This document shows, piece after piece, positions 34,286 to 42,909 of a DNA stretch of 64,000 bases; positions within the stretch are counted from its first letter, which is position 1; every line of letters starts with the position of its first letter. The DNA is from CAWBJO01 sp963789175 (GTDB lineage: Bacteria > Pseudomonadota > Alphaproteobacteria > Rhizobiales > Aestuariivirgaceae). The position numbers were made by a program, and so were the translations under genes. The notes beneath the pieces were generated by a model, which saw nothing but the letters and a program-made list of their open reading frames with translations, was not told the DNA's origin and ran no database searches. The DNA is taken from positions 1 through 64,000 of the forward strand of contig CAWBJO010000007.1 of the NCBI GenBank assembly GCA_963789175.1. The letters run 5' to 3'.

Positions 34286-35392
34286 ATGGGAGACATCGCG
34301 CCCGGCGGCCAGCCCATGGTCCGCTTCGTGAACGTTCAGAAGAGCTACGACGGGGAAACGCTCGTAGTCCGGGATCTCAATCTCGACATCGCAAAGGGCG
34401 AGTTCGTCACCATGCTCGGCCCGTCGGGGTCGGGCAAGACCACGACGCTCCTGATGCTGGCCGGCTTCGAGCCCGCCACCCACGGCGAGATCTACCTCGC
34501 CGGACGGCCGGTGAACCAGGTGCCGCCCCACAAGCGCGGGATCGGCATGGTGTTCCAGAACTACGCGCTCTTCCCGCACATGACGGTCAGCGAGAACCTC
34601 GCCTTTCCTCTGCAGGTTCGAAACATGAGCAAGGCGGAGATCGCCGAGCGCGTGAAAACGGTGCTCGACATGGTCGAGCTGCCGACCTTCGGGCATCGGC
34701 GTCCGAACCAGCTGTCGGGCGGCCAGCAGCAGCGCATCGCGGTGGCCCGGGCGCTCGTCTTCGATCCCGACCTGGTCCTCATGGACGAGCCGCTCGGCGC
34801 GCTCGACAAGCAGCTGCGCGAGCAGATGCAATATGAAATCCGACACCTGCACGAACGGCTCGGCATCACCGTCGTCTACGTGACGCACGACCAGGCGGAA
34901 GCCCTGACGATGTCGGACCGCATCGCGGTGTTCCGCGACGGCGTGGTGCAGCAGGTCTCGACGCCGAACGAGCTCTATGAGCGGCCGCAGAATTCGTTCG
35001 TCGCCCAGTTCATCGGCGAGAACAACCGGCTGCGCGGCATGGTGCTGGAGATCGGTCCCAACGGATCGTGCACCGTCCGTCTCGACTCGGGCGACGTCGT
35101 GAAAGCGTCGGCCGTCCGCGTCTCCAAGAAAGGCGAGCGGACGCTCCTGTCGCTCAGGCCCGAGCGCGTGCAGATCAATCCCAACGGCAGCGGCCTCGCC
35201 AACCTTGTCGACGGCTCGATCGAGGAACTCATCTATCTCGGCGACCATGTGCGGACGCGCCTCAAGGTGGCAGGACACGAGGACTTCATCGTGAAGATCC
35301 CGAACAGCGCCGAACGCAGAGACCTGTCGACGGGGCGATCCGTCAAGGTCGGCTGGGCGGCGGAAGACTGCCGGGCCCTCGACGATGCCTGA
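34286..35392 (+). CDS. ABC transporter ATP-binding protein (spermidine/putrescine or iron type, PotA-like)
   Basis: This 368-residue importer ATPase has Walker A GPSGSGKTT, Q-loop VFQNYALFPHMTV, signature LSGGQQQRIAVARAL, Walker B LVLMDEPLGALD, the H-loop in YVTHDQAEAL, and a C-terminal TOBE domain of about 120 residues. It falls in the polyamine/iron/thiamine group of Pot-like ATPases. No permease or binding-protein gene is next to it, so it is an orphan component. The ATG at 34286 gives a normal N-terminus; a GTG at 34169 with GAGGAA upstream would add 39 residues that look non-coding. Confidence 0.9.
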   Translation: MGDIAPGGQPMVRFVNVQKSYDGETLVVRDLNLDIAKGEFVTMLGPSGSGKTTTLLMLAGFEPATHGEIYLAGRPVNQVPPHKRGIGMVFQNYALFPHMTVSENLAFPLQVRNMSKAEIAERVKTVLDMVELPTFGHRRPNQLSGGQQQRIAVARALVFDPDLVLMDEPLGALDKQLREQMQYEIRHLHERLGITVVYVTHDQAEALTMSDRIAVFRDGVVQQVSTPNELYERPQNSFVAQFIGENNRLRGMVLEIGPNGSCTVRLDSGDVVKASAVRVSKKGERTLLSLRPERVQINPNGSGLANLVDGSIEELIYLGDHVRTRLKVAGHEDFIVKIPNSAERRDLSTGRSVKVGWAAEDCRALDDA

Positions 35393-35465
35393 CGCGACAG
35401 ATCCTGTGATTACCCTGTCACATGCCTGCGCTTGACCTTGCGCAGGCGGCAGAGGACAGTGGCGC

Positions 35466-36212
35466 ATGCCATGGTCGAGCGGCAAGCATAGCCTAGCGCG
35501 TCTCAAATTCTGGCTTTTCGCGGCCACTCTGTGCGGCGCCTGGCTCATGCAAGGCGAGCCTCGTCACGGACCGCAAGCGCAGGCGCAGGGCGCGGCCGAT
35601 GTGGACCTGGCGCTGGTGCTCGCCATCGATTGCTCGTTCAGCGTCGACACGACGGAGTTCCGCCTGCAGATGGAAGGGCTCGGACGGGCGCTCCGCCAGA
35701 AGGACGTGCACGAGGCGATCGCCAAGGGACCGCTCGGGCGCATCGGCATCTCGGTCTTCCAGTGGTCGGACGACCGCAGCCAGCTCATCGTCATTCCGTG
35801 GACGGTGATCGACGGCGCGGGGACCGCCGCGGCGGTCGCCGACCAGCTCGAGACCATGCCGCGCAAGCTTGCCGAGGGAGGGACGTCGATCTCGAGCGCC
35901 ATGCGGTTCGGGGCCGCGATGATCGAGACGTCGCCGTTCCGCGCCGAGCGCAGGGTCATCGACATCTCCTCGGATGGCCGCAACAACATCGGGATCAGCA
36001 CCGACCGAGTCAGGAACGAGATCGTCAGGCGCGGCATCACGATCAACGGCCTCGTCATCATCAACGAGTGGCCGACGCTCGACAAATATTTCGAGCAGCA
36101 GGTGGTCGGCGGGCCGGGAAACTTCGTCATCGTCGCCAACGACTACGCCGCCTATGCGGAGGCGATCTACCGCAAGCTGCTCAGGGAAATCACCGGCCCG
36201 GGGGTCTCCTGA
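35466..36212 (+). CDS. DUF1194 protein, exported VWA-like (copy 2)
   Basis: This 248-residue protein begins with a signal peptide of basic start and hydrophobic core (LKFWLFAATLCGAWLMQG), followed by the VWA-like domain. LVLAIDCSFSVDTTEF carries the DxSxS metal motif and RVIDISSDGRNN matches copy 1 at 27199, as does the ITINGLVI strand. The two copies are clear paralogues about 8 kb apart in opposite orientation. The stop overlaps the start of the next gene by one base. Function unknown. Confidence 0.85.
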   Translation: MPWSSGKHSLARLKFWLFAATLCGAWLMQGEPRHGPQAQAQGAADVDLALVLAIDCSFSVDTTEFRLQMEGLGRALRQKDVHEAIAKGPLGRIGISVFQWSDDRSQLIVIPWTVIDGAGTAAAVADQLETMPRKLAEGGTSISSAMRFGAAMIETSPFRAERRVIDISSDGRNNIGISTDRVRNEIVRRGITINGLVIINEWPTLDKYFEQQVVGGPGNFVIVANDYAAYAEAIYRKLLREITGPGVS

Positions 36213-37169
36213 TGCGGATCGTGCCGGGGGCGGAGGTGCACCGGCTGTGCTCCTGGTCCGCCCTCATCGAGGCACTCGCCGAAGCGCACCGCGGTCCCAT
36301 GCCATCGGTGGACCGTTCCGAGATCCACCACACGCGCGGCCAGACCCGCGACACGTTCTTCAACCTTCCCGCCTGGCTCGACGGCGTCGCCATGGGCACC
36401 AAGGTGGTCACCGTTTTGCCGGACAATCCGCAAGCCGGCGTGCCCGCCATTCAGGCCGCATACGTGCTGTGCGACGGCAAGACCGGAACTCCGGTCGCCA
36501 CGATCGACGGCACGGCGCTGACCTACCGCAAGACGGCGGCGGATTCGGCGCTCGGCGCGAAGCTCCTGGCGCGGGAAGAGTGCGACCATCTTCTCATGGT
36601 CGGGGCGGGCGGGCTTGCACCCTATCTCATCGCCGCGCACTTGGCGGTCCGCCCGTCGTTGAAACGGATCAGCGTCTGGAACCGCAGCATCGACAAAGCG
36701 GAGGCGCTTGCCGCCGAGTGCGGCGGGACGGCGGCTGCCGATCTCGAGGCTGCCGTCCGCGACGCCGACATCATCTGTTGCGCTACGAACGCGACCGAGC
36801 CGCTCGTCAAGGGCGCAGTGGCTCAAGCCTGGCGCCCATCTCGATCTCGTCGGAAGCTTCACGCCGGAGATGCGGGAATGCGACGACGAGGCGGTTCGCC
36901 GGGCACGGCTCTTCGTCGACAGCCGCCAGTTCGCCATCGACCAGCCGGGCGACCTTGCCGGTCCCTTGAGGCGCGGAGTCATCGACCGCGAACGGATCGA
37001 GGGCGATCTCTTCGACCTGTGCCGCAACGGCCTGCCGCTGCGGCGACGGCCGGAAGACATCACGCTCTTCAAGAACGGGGGAGGGGCGCATCTCGATCTC
37101 TTCGTGGCCCTTTTCATTTGGGACGCCATTGCCGCCGGATCGTCTCCAGGCAAACCCGGCGGCCGATGA
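36212..37169 (+). pseudogene. ornithine cyclodeaminase/mu-crystallin family protein, interrupted by one frameshift
   Basis: The 318-residue product, when repaired, is an ornithine cyclodeaminase-family enzyme, a group that includes delta1-pyrroline-2-carboxylate reductases. The first frame has MGTKVVTVLPDNP, DGTALTYRKTAADSALG, the Rossmann loop MVGAGGLAPYL and ADIICCATNATEPL. The second continues WLKPGAHLDLVGSFTPEMREC and RPEDITLFKNGGGAHLD. Removing one G from 36811-36813 rejoins them. All motifs are intact otherwise. It overlaps the stop of the DUF1194 gene by one base. The substrate is a cyclic imino acid or an amino acid, not determinable. Confidence 0.8.
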
Positions 37170-37305
37170 AACGAAGCTCGGTCGAGATCGACACGAGCCG
37201 CAACTCGCCTCTTGCCTGTGCCATCCACATCAAAGATAAGTTCGACCTTCTGATTTTCATCGCGGGCGCACCGCCGGCGCGCCGTCCTCCACGTCCGGAT
37301 CAGGC

Positions 37306-38457
37306 ATGAAAAGTTTCTCCCTCAGTGCCACGCCCGAAATCATCTTCGGAGTCGGGCGCCTCGCCGAACTTGGCGAGAGGGCGGCCGCCCTTGCCGCAGA
37401 CGGTTCCGTCATGCTGATCGCCGACCCGGCCCTCGCCGCGCCCGGGATCACGGCGCGCGCCCAGGCGAGCCTCGAGGCGCGGGGCGTGCGGACCGGTTTC
37501 TACGATCGTTTCACAGGCGAACCGAAGGCTGCCGACATCGATGCGGCAGCGCACCTGGCGCGAGAAGCGGGAGCGACGTGCGTCATCGGCCTGGGTGGCG
37601 GATCGGCACTCGACACGGCGAAGGTTGTCGCCGCCGCGGCCGTGTCGGGAGAGCGGGCCGAAACCTATGCCCTTGCGAAGGCACCTTTGCCCAGGGACAC
37701 GCTCCCGATCATCGCCATACCGACGACGGCCGGCACCGGCTCGGAAGCGACGCGGACCAGCGTGTTCACCGATCATCACAAGGCAAAAGTGTGGGCTTGG
37801 GGCGATATGCTCCGGCCGCGGCTCGCCATCCTCGATCCGGAGCTCACCACGGGCGTTCCTCCCCAGGTCACCGCCGCGACCGGGCTCGACGCGCTCGTGC
37901 ACGCCATCGAGGCGTCCACCAACCGCAACCGCAATCCGGCGATCGACCTCTATTGCCACCGGGCCATCGAGCTCATCACGGCGCATCTCGAAAGAGCGGT
38001 GGTCGACGGCGGCGACATCGCGGCGCGCAGCGCCCTGCTGCTCGGCTCGTGCTATGCCGGCATCGCAATCGACAATTGCGGCACGGCACTCGCGCACAAC
38101 ATCTCGCATGCCATGGCGACGCTCGCGCCGGTGCCGCACGGCCGGGCCACCGGGCTTGCGATGCTCGCGACGATGGAGTGGGTGGCGGAGGGGGCGCCCG
38201 ACGCCTTCGCCGCGGTGGCGGCGGCGATGGGCGAGACGGAGGACGCCCACCGGGCGGCAGCGGCGTTCCGCCGCCTCGTCGAACGGTCCCGCATCAAGGT
38301 CTCGCTGGCCGGCGACGGTCTCGACCTCGGCCGGCCCGACCTGCTCGCGGCGGCGATGGCCAGGCCGGAGAACGCCCCCATGCGCAACTCGACGCAGCGG
38401 CATGTCTCCGATGCCGACCTGCTGTCGCTGGCCGAGCGGGTCTACGCACTCAAGTAA
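37306..38457 (+). CDS. iron-containing alcohol dehydrogenase (group III; maleylacetate reductase-like)
   Basis: This 383-residue protein has the family features: GLGGGSALDTAKV, PTTAGTGSEATRTSVFTD, the metal ligands in GLDALVHAIEA (Asp, His), NISHAMAT (His) and PHGRATGL (His). Members reduce maleylacetate or oxidise primary alcohols and 3-hydroxypropionate. DddB of DMSP degraders belongs to this class, and here two DMSP-lyase-like cupins follow directly (15 bases to the next gene), so a role in oxidising the 3-carbon product is an attractive inference. It could equally act on another alcohol. Confidence 0.88.
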   Translation: MKSFSLSATPEIIFGVGRLAELGERAAALAADGSVMLIADPALAAPGITARAQASLEARGVRTGFYDRFTGEPKAADIDAAAHLAREAGATCVIGLGGGSALDTAKVVAAAAVSGERAETYALAKAPLPRDTLPIIAIPTTAGTGSEATRTSVFTDHHKAKVWAWGDMLRPRLAILDPELTTGVPPQVTAATGLDALVHAIEASTNRNRNPAIDLYCHRAIELITAHLERAVVDGGDIAARSALLLGSCYAGIAIDNCGTALAHNISHAMATLAPVPHGRATGLAMLATMEWVAEGAPDAFAAVAAAMGETEDAHRAAAAFRRLVERSRIKVSLAGDGLDLGRPDLLAAAMARPENAPMRNSTQRHVSDADLLSLAERVYALK

Positions 38458-38472
38458 GGGCGATTTCGCGCG

Positions 38473-39138
38473 ATGACGGGGATTGCCGGCACACGAGAGC
38501 TGATCCGCGCAGTGGGCGTTCACCTGGAGCGTCTCGGGGGCGCAGGGATTGACCAGGTTCGCCGGAAACTCCGCGAGATCGAATTTGTACCAAATCCGAA
38601 GCGACCAAGGCCGCCGGCCGCGCCCGGCTGCGGGTGGCTTACCGAAAGCCTCGAGCTGGCGGCGGCCCAGGGCATGGCGCCCATGGCCGAGGCGATCGAG
38701 CATGCGATGCCCGAACTCGCGTGGCGCGCCTACGATGCCTATCCACCGGAACTCGTCGGCCCGCGCTTTGCCAATGCGCACGCCTTCGTCGACCTCGTCG
38801 GGCCGGAGGCTCCGTTCACGGCAGCCGACTTCGAGCTCGGACTCTTCCTCGTCGCGCCATGGACGTTCTATCGCGATCACCGCCACAAGGCGCCGGAACT
38901 CTACGCAGCCCTCACGGGTCCCACGCGGTGGCGGTTCAACGGCGGCGTTTGGTTAACGCGTCAGGCCGGTGAAATCGTTTGGAACGAAACGATGTATATC
39001 CACGCAACGCTCGTTGAAGCGCGTCCCTTTCTGTGCATCTATGCTTGGACGCAGGACGTAAGTCTCCCGGCGGAGATCGTGCCGGCACCGGATTGGCATG
39101 AGATCGAATCAGATTCAGAGCGACGAGTTGTACGTTAA
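38473..39138 (+). CDS. DMSP lyase-family cupin protein (DddQ-like), copy 1
   Basis: This 221-residue protein has a helical N-terminal region and a single cupin. The metal site reads H136-x-H138-x3-E142-x-Y144 (FYRDHRHKAPELY), with H177 in the second cupin motif (MYIHATL). This follows the H-x3-E-x-Y...H arrangement of DddQ, where the Tyr is the catalytic base. Family members cleave dimethylsulfoniopropionate to DMS and acrylate, but many homologues have other substrates. It forms an operon with the iron-type alcohol dehydrogenase and overlaps copy 2 by 41 bases. Confidence 0.75.
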   Translation: MTGIAGTRELIRAVGVHLERLGGAGIDQVRRKLREIEFVPNPKRPRPPAAPGCGWLTESLELAAAQGMAPMAEAIEHAMPELAWRAYDAYPPELVGPRFANAHAFVDLVGPEAPFTAADFELGLFLVAPWTFYRDHRHKAPELYAALTGPTRWRFNGGVWLTRQAGEIVWNETMYIHATLVEARPFLCIYAWTQDVSLPAEIVPAPDWHEIESDSERRVVR

Positions 39139-39748
39139 CGTCCACTGGCTGCTGAACGCCATCGTTCGCGGCCTGGAGGATCGCCGGTCCCACACTCCGG
39201 AAATCGAAAACGTACTGTCCCGCCTTTCCGAACAGGAAACCGGACATCATGCGATCACACGGCCGGCCCCGCGACGGCTGCCGGCCTGCGCACTCCTTCC
39301 CGATGCCGTGGGCTCGGCGCTGGCGGTGGCCAGCGACGTCGCGGCGGCGATCGCGGCCCTCGAAGAGGATCTGCACTGGAAGCAGAATCCCAACTACTCC
39401 GACACGGCGATGGGCATGCTCGGCTACATGGACGGCTATGCCTATGCGGAGATCATCGGCCCCAAGGGGTTTTTCGCCGGCAACGATTTCCTGCTCGGGC
39501 TCATGCTGCTCGGACCGGGCCGCCTCTATCGCGAGCACTATCACGAAGCGCCGGAGCTCTACTGGCTCCTCACCGGACCGACGAACTGGAAACAGGGCGC
39601 CGGCGGATGGACATCGCTCGCCCCCGGCAGCACCCGCTGGCACAGGCCCTTCGTGGTGCATGCCACCGAGACGACCGACACCCCGCTGCTCGCCATCTGG
39701 ACGTGGACCCGCGACGTGGCGCAGGCGGCGAAGCTCGTCGCGGTGTAG
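39098..39748 (+). CDS. DMSP lyase-family cupin protein (DddQ-like), copy 2
   Basis: This 216-residue paralogue of the preceding protein has an identical metal-site layout: H147-x-H149-x3-E153-x-Y155 (YREHYHEAPELYWLLTGP) and H188 (FVVHATE), the distance from Glu to the last His being 35 residues in both. Both therefore look catalytically competent rather than one being decayed. The start overlaps the end of copy 1 by 41 bases, implying coupled translation and perhaps a heteromer. No strong ribosome binding site is seen before the ATG. The true substrate is unproven. Confidence 0.75.
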   Translation: MRSNQIQSDELYVNVHWLLNAIVRGLEDRRSHTPEIENVLSRLSEQETGHHAITRPAPRRLPACALLPDAVGSALAVASDVAAAIAALEEDLHWKQNPNYSDTAMGMLGYMDGYAYAEIIGPKGFFAGNDFLLGLMLLGPGRLYREHYHEAPELYWLLTGPTNWKQGAGGWTSLAPGSTRWHRPFVVHATETTDTPLLAIWTWTRDVAQAAKLVAV

Positions 39749-39757
39749 GCGCGCGAC

Positions 39758-41554
39758 TTACTGATTTTCCTTCTGCTTCAGGCGACGGCGGGCGATGCCG
39801 ACCTCGCCGCGCCGATTGGGCCTGCCGAGCAGGCGGCGCAGCTTGTCGCGACGCTCGTGGATGGTGGCGATGGCATAGCCCATGGGGACGCCGACCTCGA
39901 CAAGAACCGCTTCGCCGAGCTGCAGGCTCGCCTCGGTCGTCTCCGGCACCGCTTCGCTGACGCCGATGCCGTAGAGCTCCATGGCGTGGCTCTCATGCCG
40001 GGCGCGGGCCACGATCTTGATGTCGGGACGCAATTCGCGAACCGTGCGCACCACGTGGTCGACCTTGTCGGGCTCGTCCATGGTGACGACCAGGGCGTCG
40101 GCCTTCTCGATGCCGCACTTGATGAGAAAATCGGCGCGTGCCGCATTGCCGTAGTAGATCGGCTTTCCCGCCCGGCGGGCGCGGCTGACGATCTGCGGGT
40201 CGGCATCGATGGCGAGATAGTCGATGCCGTGCTCTTCGAGAAGGGAGCTGACCAGGGCGCCGACGCGTCCGTATCCGGCGATGATCACCCGCGGGGGCGC
40301 GGGCCCGGCCGGCTCGAGCAGGGCCTCGGGGTCGACGCCGGGCGGCGGCCCCATTCGGGGCGCCAGGACCGCTCCGAGCCGCTGCATGGCCGGTATCAGC
40401 ATCATGGAGGCGGAAACTGCGAGCAGAATCCGGTTGGACGTCGCCGCCGAAACCAGACCTACTCCGACCGCCATCGGCAGGATGACGAAGGCGAACTCGC
40501 CGCCCGGCCCCAGCAGCAGGGCTCCCTTCAGCAGGGCGGCGCGCGGCAGGTTGAAGAGAAGACCGGAAACGTAGGTGATACCCACCTTGACCACGATCAG
40601 AAGAACGGTGAGGCCGAGCAAGGCGATGGGCTCCGAGAGGAGGAGCTTGAGATCCATGCTCATGCCGACGAGCAGGAAGTAGGCGCCGAGCAGGAGGCCC
40701 TTGAACGGCTCGATCAGCGTCTCGACCTCGCGGCGGTACTCGGTCTCGGCGATGAGCAGGCCGGCGATGAAGGCGCCGAGCGCCATGGAGAGGCCGCCGA
40801 GGTTGGTGATGAAGGCGGCACCGACGACGATGAGGAGGGTGGCGGCCAGGAAGAGGTCGGTGCTGCGCGTCGCAGCGACGAGGCGAAACAGAGGCCGCAG
40901 CGCGAACCGCCCGACGATGACGATGATGAGAATGGTCAGGACGGCCTTGAGAAGGGCCGTCGAGATGCCGAGCGAAACGGCCCCTTGCGCATTCGACCCG
41001 AGCGTCTGGACCATCAGGAGGATGGGCACCACCGCCAGATCCTGCATGAGAAGCACGGCGAAGCTTATGCGGCCCGTCTGGGTGCCGAGTCGCTTCTGGT
41101 CCGAGAGGAGCTGGATGACGATGGCGGTCGACGACAGCGACAGGGCCAGGCCGATGATCAGCGCCTCGCGCGTCGCGAGGCCGAGGAGAAGCAGGCCGGC
41201 ACCGATGATCGCCGACGACCCCAGGATCTGGGCGGTTCCGAAACCGAAGACCAGCCGGCGCAGCGCCAAGACGCGCTCGAAGGAGAGCTCGATCCCCACC
41301 ATGAAGAGGAGGAAGACGACGCCGAACTCGGCGAGCTGCGCGATCTGTTCGGTATCGCCGAGGATCAGGTAGGACAGCCACGGATGGTCCGTGGCCAGGG
41401 AGCCGAGAACGTTCGGCCCGATGATGGTGCCGGCGATGAGAAAGCCGAGGATGGGACTGATGCGGAGCTTATGGAAAGCAGGGATGACCACGCCGGCCGT
41501 GCCGAGCACGATCAGTGCTTCGCGATATGCACCTGGATCGACCGGTCCGGCCAT
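39758..41554 (-). CDS. CPA2 monovalent cation:proton antiporter with TrkA-N domain (Kef type)
   Basis: This 598-residue protein has about 12 membrane helices (residues 1-400) followed by a Rossmann RCK/TrkA-N domain beginning RVIIAGYGRVGALVSSLL, with a following IDADPQIV, and a short basic tail. Family marks include FGVVFLLFMVGIELS, SLSSTAIVIQLLSD and LLMQDLAVVPILL. It probably exchanges potassium (or sodium) for protons under nucleotide or redox control, as KefB/KefC do. It lies on the same strand as the genes upstream but 95 bases away. It may serve ionic or osmotic balance. Confidence 0.9.
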   Translation of the reverse strand: MAGPVDPGAYREALIVLGTAGVVIPAFHKLRISPILGFLIAGTIIGPNVLGSLATDHPWLSYLILGDTEQIAQLAEFGVVFLLFMVGIELSFERVLALRRLVFGFGTAQILGSSAIIGAGLLLLGLATREALIIGLALSLSSTAIVIQLLSDQKRLGTQTGRISFAVLLMQDLAVVPILLMVQTLGSNAQGAVSLGISTALLKAVLTILIIVIVGRFALRPLFRLVAATRSTDLFLAATLLIVVGAAFITNLGGLSMALGAFIAGLLIAETEYRREVETLIEPFKGLLLGAYFLLVGMSMDLKLLLSEPIALLGLTVLLIVVKVGITYVSGLLFNLPRAALLKGALLLGPGGEFAFVILPMAVGVGLVSAATSNRILLAVSASMMLIPAMQRLGAVLAPRMGPPPGVDPEALLEPAGPAPPRVIIAGYGRVGALVSSLLEEHGIDYLAIDADPQIVSRARRAGKPIYYGNAARADFLIKCGIEKADALVVTMDEPDKVDHVVRTVRELRPDIKIVARARHESHAMELYGIGVSEAVPETTEASLQLGEAVLVEVGVPMGYAIATIHERRDKLRRLLGRPNRRGEVGIARRRLKQKENQ

Positions 41555-41649
41555 GACGCCTCGTCTCCCGCTGGCGATCCGGCATCTTTGGACCGATATC
41601 GCCAATGGCGCAAGCTGTTCGCGGCCGTTCGAGGCACAAAATCGGGGAC

Positions 41650-42900
41650 TTACGTTACTTCCCAGGGAAAGCTGTCGAGACGCACGGCGCCGTTCGGCGT
41701 GACGACCACCTGGGTCTCGAGCTTGATCGATTCCTTGCCGCCGACCTCGCCGATGAGACTCTCGACGCACAGCGTCATGTTCTCGGCGAAGACCCCTTCG
41801 TAGCTCCTGGCGAAATCCGGCTGGAGGGCGACGGATGGATACTCGTCCGCCATTCCGACGCCGTGCATGGCGCAGGAATAGCGGTTGGCCCGGTACTTCT
41901 CGGGAATCCGCCATTGCTTCTCGTTGAATTCGCGGAAGGCCATGCCGGGGCGGATGGCCGCGACGTTGTGCTCGATCTGCTCGACGGCCGCCGAATAGAG
42001 GTCCTTCTGCAGGTTCGTCATGCGCGTATGGCCGAGCGTCCAGGAGCGCGAGAGATCGGCGCAGTAGCCGTAGGGCCCGATCATGTCGGTGTCGAAGGCC
42101 ACGATGTCGCCCGCTTCGCCGACATAGTCGGAGCATTCCTGGAACCAGGGATTGGTGCGCTTACCGACAGCGAGCAGGCGCGTCTCGATCCATTCACCGC
42201 CCGAGCGGATGTTCTCGTAGTGGAGCTCGGCCCAGATCTCCTGCTCCGATTTGCCGGGCACGGAATGCTCGTACATGCGCGCCATGCCGGCCTCGCAGAC
42301 GCGGACCGTCCATTTCATGAGCTCGAGCTCGGCGTCGTTCTTGATCGAGCGGGCGTGCTCGGTGAGCTCCTGGCCCTCGGTGATCGTGAGCCCGAGGGCG
42401 CGAAGCGCGTCGGTTCCCGGCGTCTCGCATTTGTCGACCGCAAGCCGCATGGAGCCGCCGCCATGGGCCTTGACCTCGGCGACGATCTCGGCCGCCCATT
42501 TGCGGATGTGCTCCTGCATGCGGTCGCCGGCCGCGAAATAGAACCAGGACGTCGCGGTCCGGACTTCGTCGATCGTCGAGATGCCGCGGCCCAGATGCTC
42601 GGCGCCGCGATACTCGAAGTCGATGGCGTAGCCGTCGGCGCATACGAGGGCGTAGTGGGAGGGGTTGTGCAGCATCCATACCTGCATGTTCGACACGTCG
42701 AGGGCATGGCGGATGTTGCACGGATCGTAGAGCAGGATGGCGCCGCAATCGTGCTTGTGAAGCTCGGCGACCAGACGCTGCTTGCGATAGGCGCGGGCCC
42801 GCTCCAGCGTCGCCGCAGGGATGGCACTCTTGAGCGGCCTGTCGCTGCCCTCGGCGTTCAGATATTCCTTCTTGCGCAAATCCTTGAAGACTTCAGCCAT
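41650..42900 (-). CDS. M24 family protein closely resembling the DMSP lyase DddP
   Basis: This 416-residue creatinase/prolidase-fold protein has metal ligands D270, D272, D282, H346, E380 and E395. Their spacing is what I remember for DddP (D295, D297, D307, H371, E406, E421), with D352 matching the catalytic-base Asp of that enzyme. Long stretches also look DddP-like: IRYALD-type NIRHALDVSNMQVWMLHNP, ENIRSGGEWIETRLL and RTNPWFQEC. DddP releases DMS and acrylate from DMSP; close homologues may hydrolyse other betaines or peptides. It is nine bases downstream of the FAD/GcvT gene, so they are one operon. Confidence 0.8.
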   Translation of the reverse strand: MAEVFKDLRKKEYLNAEGSDRPLKSAIPAATLERARAYRKQRLVAELHKHDCGAILLYDPCNIRHALDVSNMQVWMLHNPSHYALVCADGYAIDFEYRGAEHLGRGISTIDEVRTATSWFYFAAGDRMQEHIRKWAAEIVAEVKAHGGGSMRLAVDKCETPGTDALRALGLTITEGQELTEHARSIKNDAELELMKWTVRVCEAGMARMYEHSVPGKSEQEIWAELHYENIRSGGEWIETRLLAVGKRTNPWFQECSDYVGEAGDIVAFDTDMIGPYGYCADLSRSWTLGHTRMTNLQKDLYSAAVEQIEHNVAAIRPGMAFREFNEKQWRIPEKYRANRYSCAMHGVGMADEYPSVALQPDFARSYEGVFAENMTLCVESLIGEVGGKESIKLETQVVVTPNGAVRLDSFPWEVT

Positions 42901-42909
42901 GTTCTCCCT

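Noticed and set aside
37166..37309. Possible 47-residue gene between the cyclodeaminase-like gene and the alcohol dehydrogenase gene
   Set aside because: It has no ribosome binding site and no recognisable feature, and is probably the spacer; its stop merely overlaps the next ATG.
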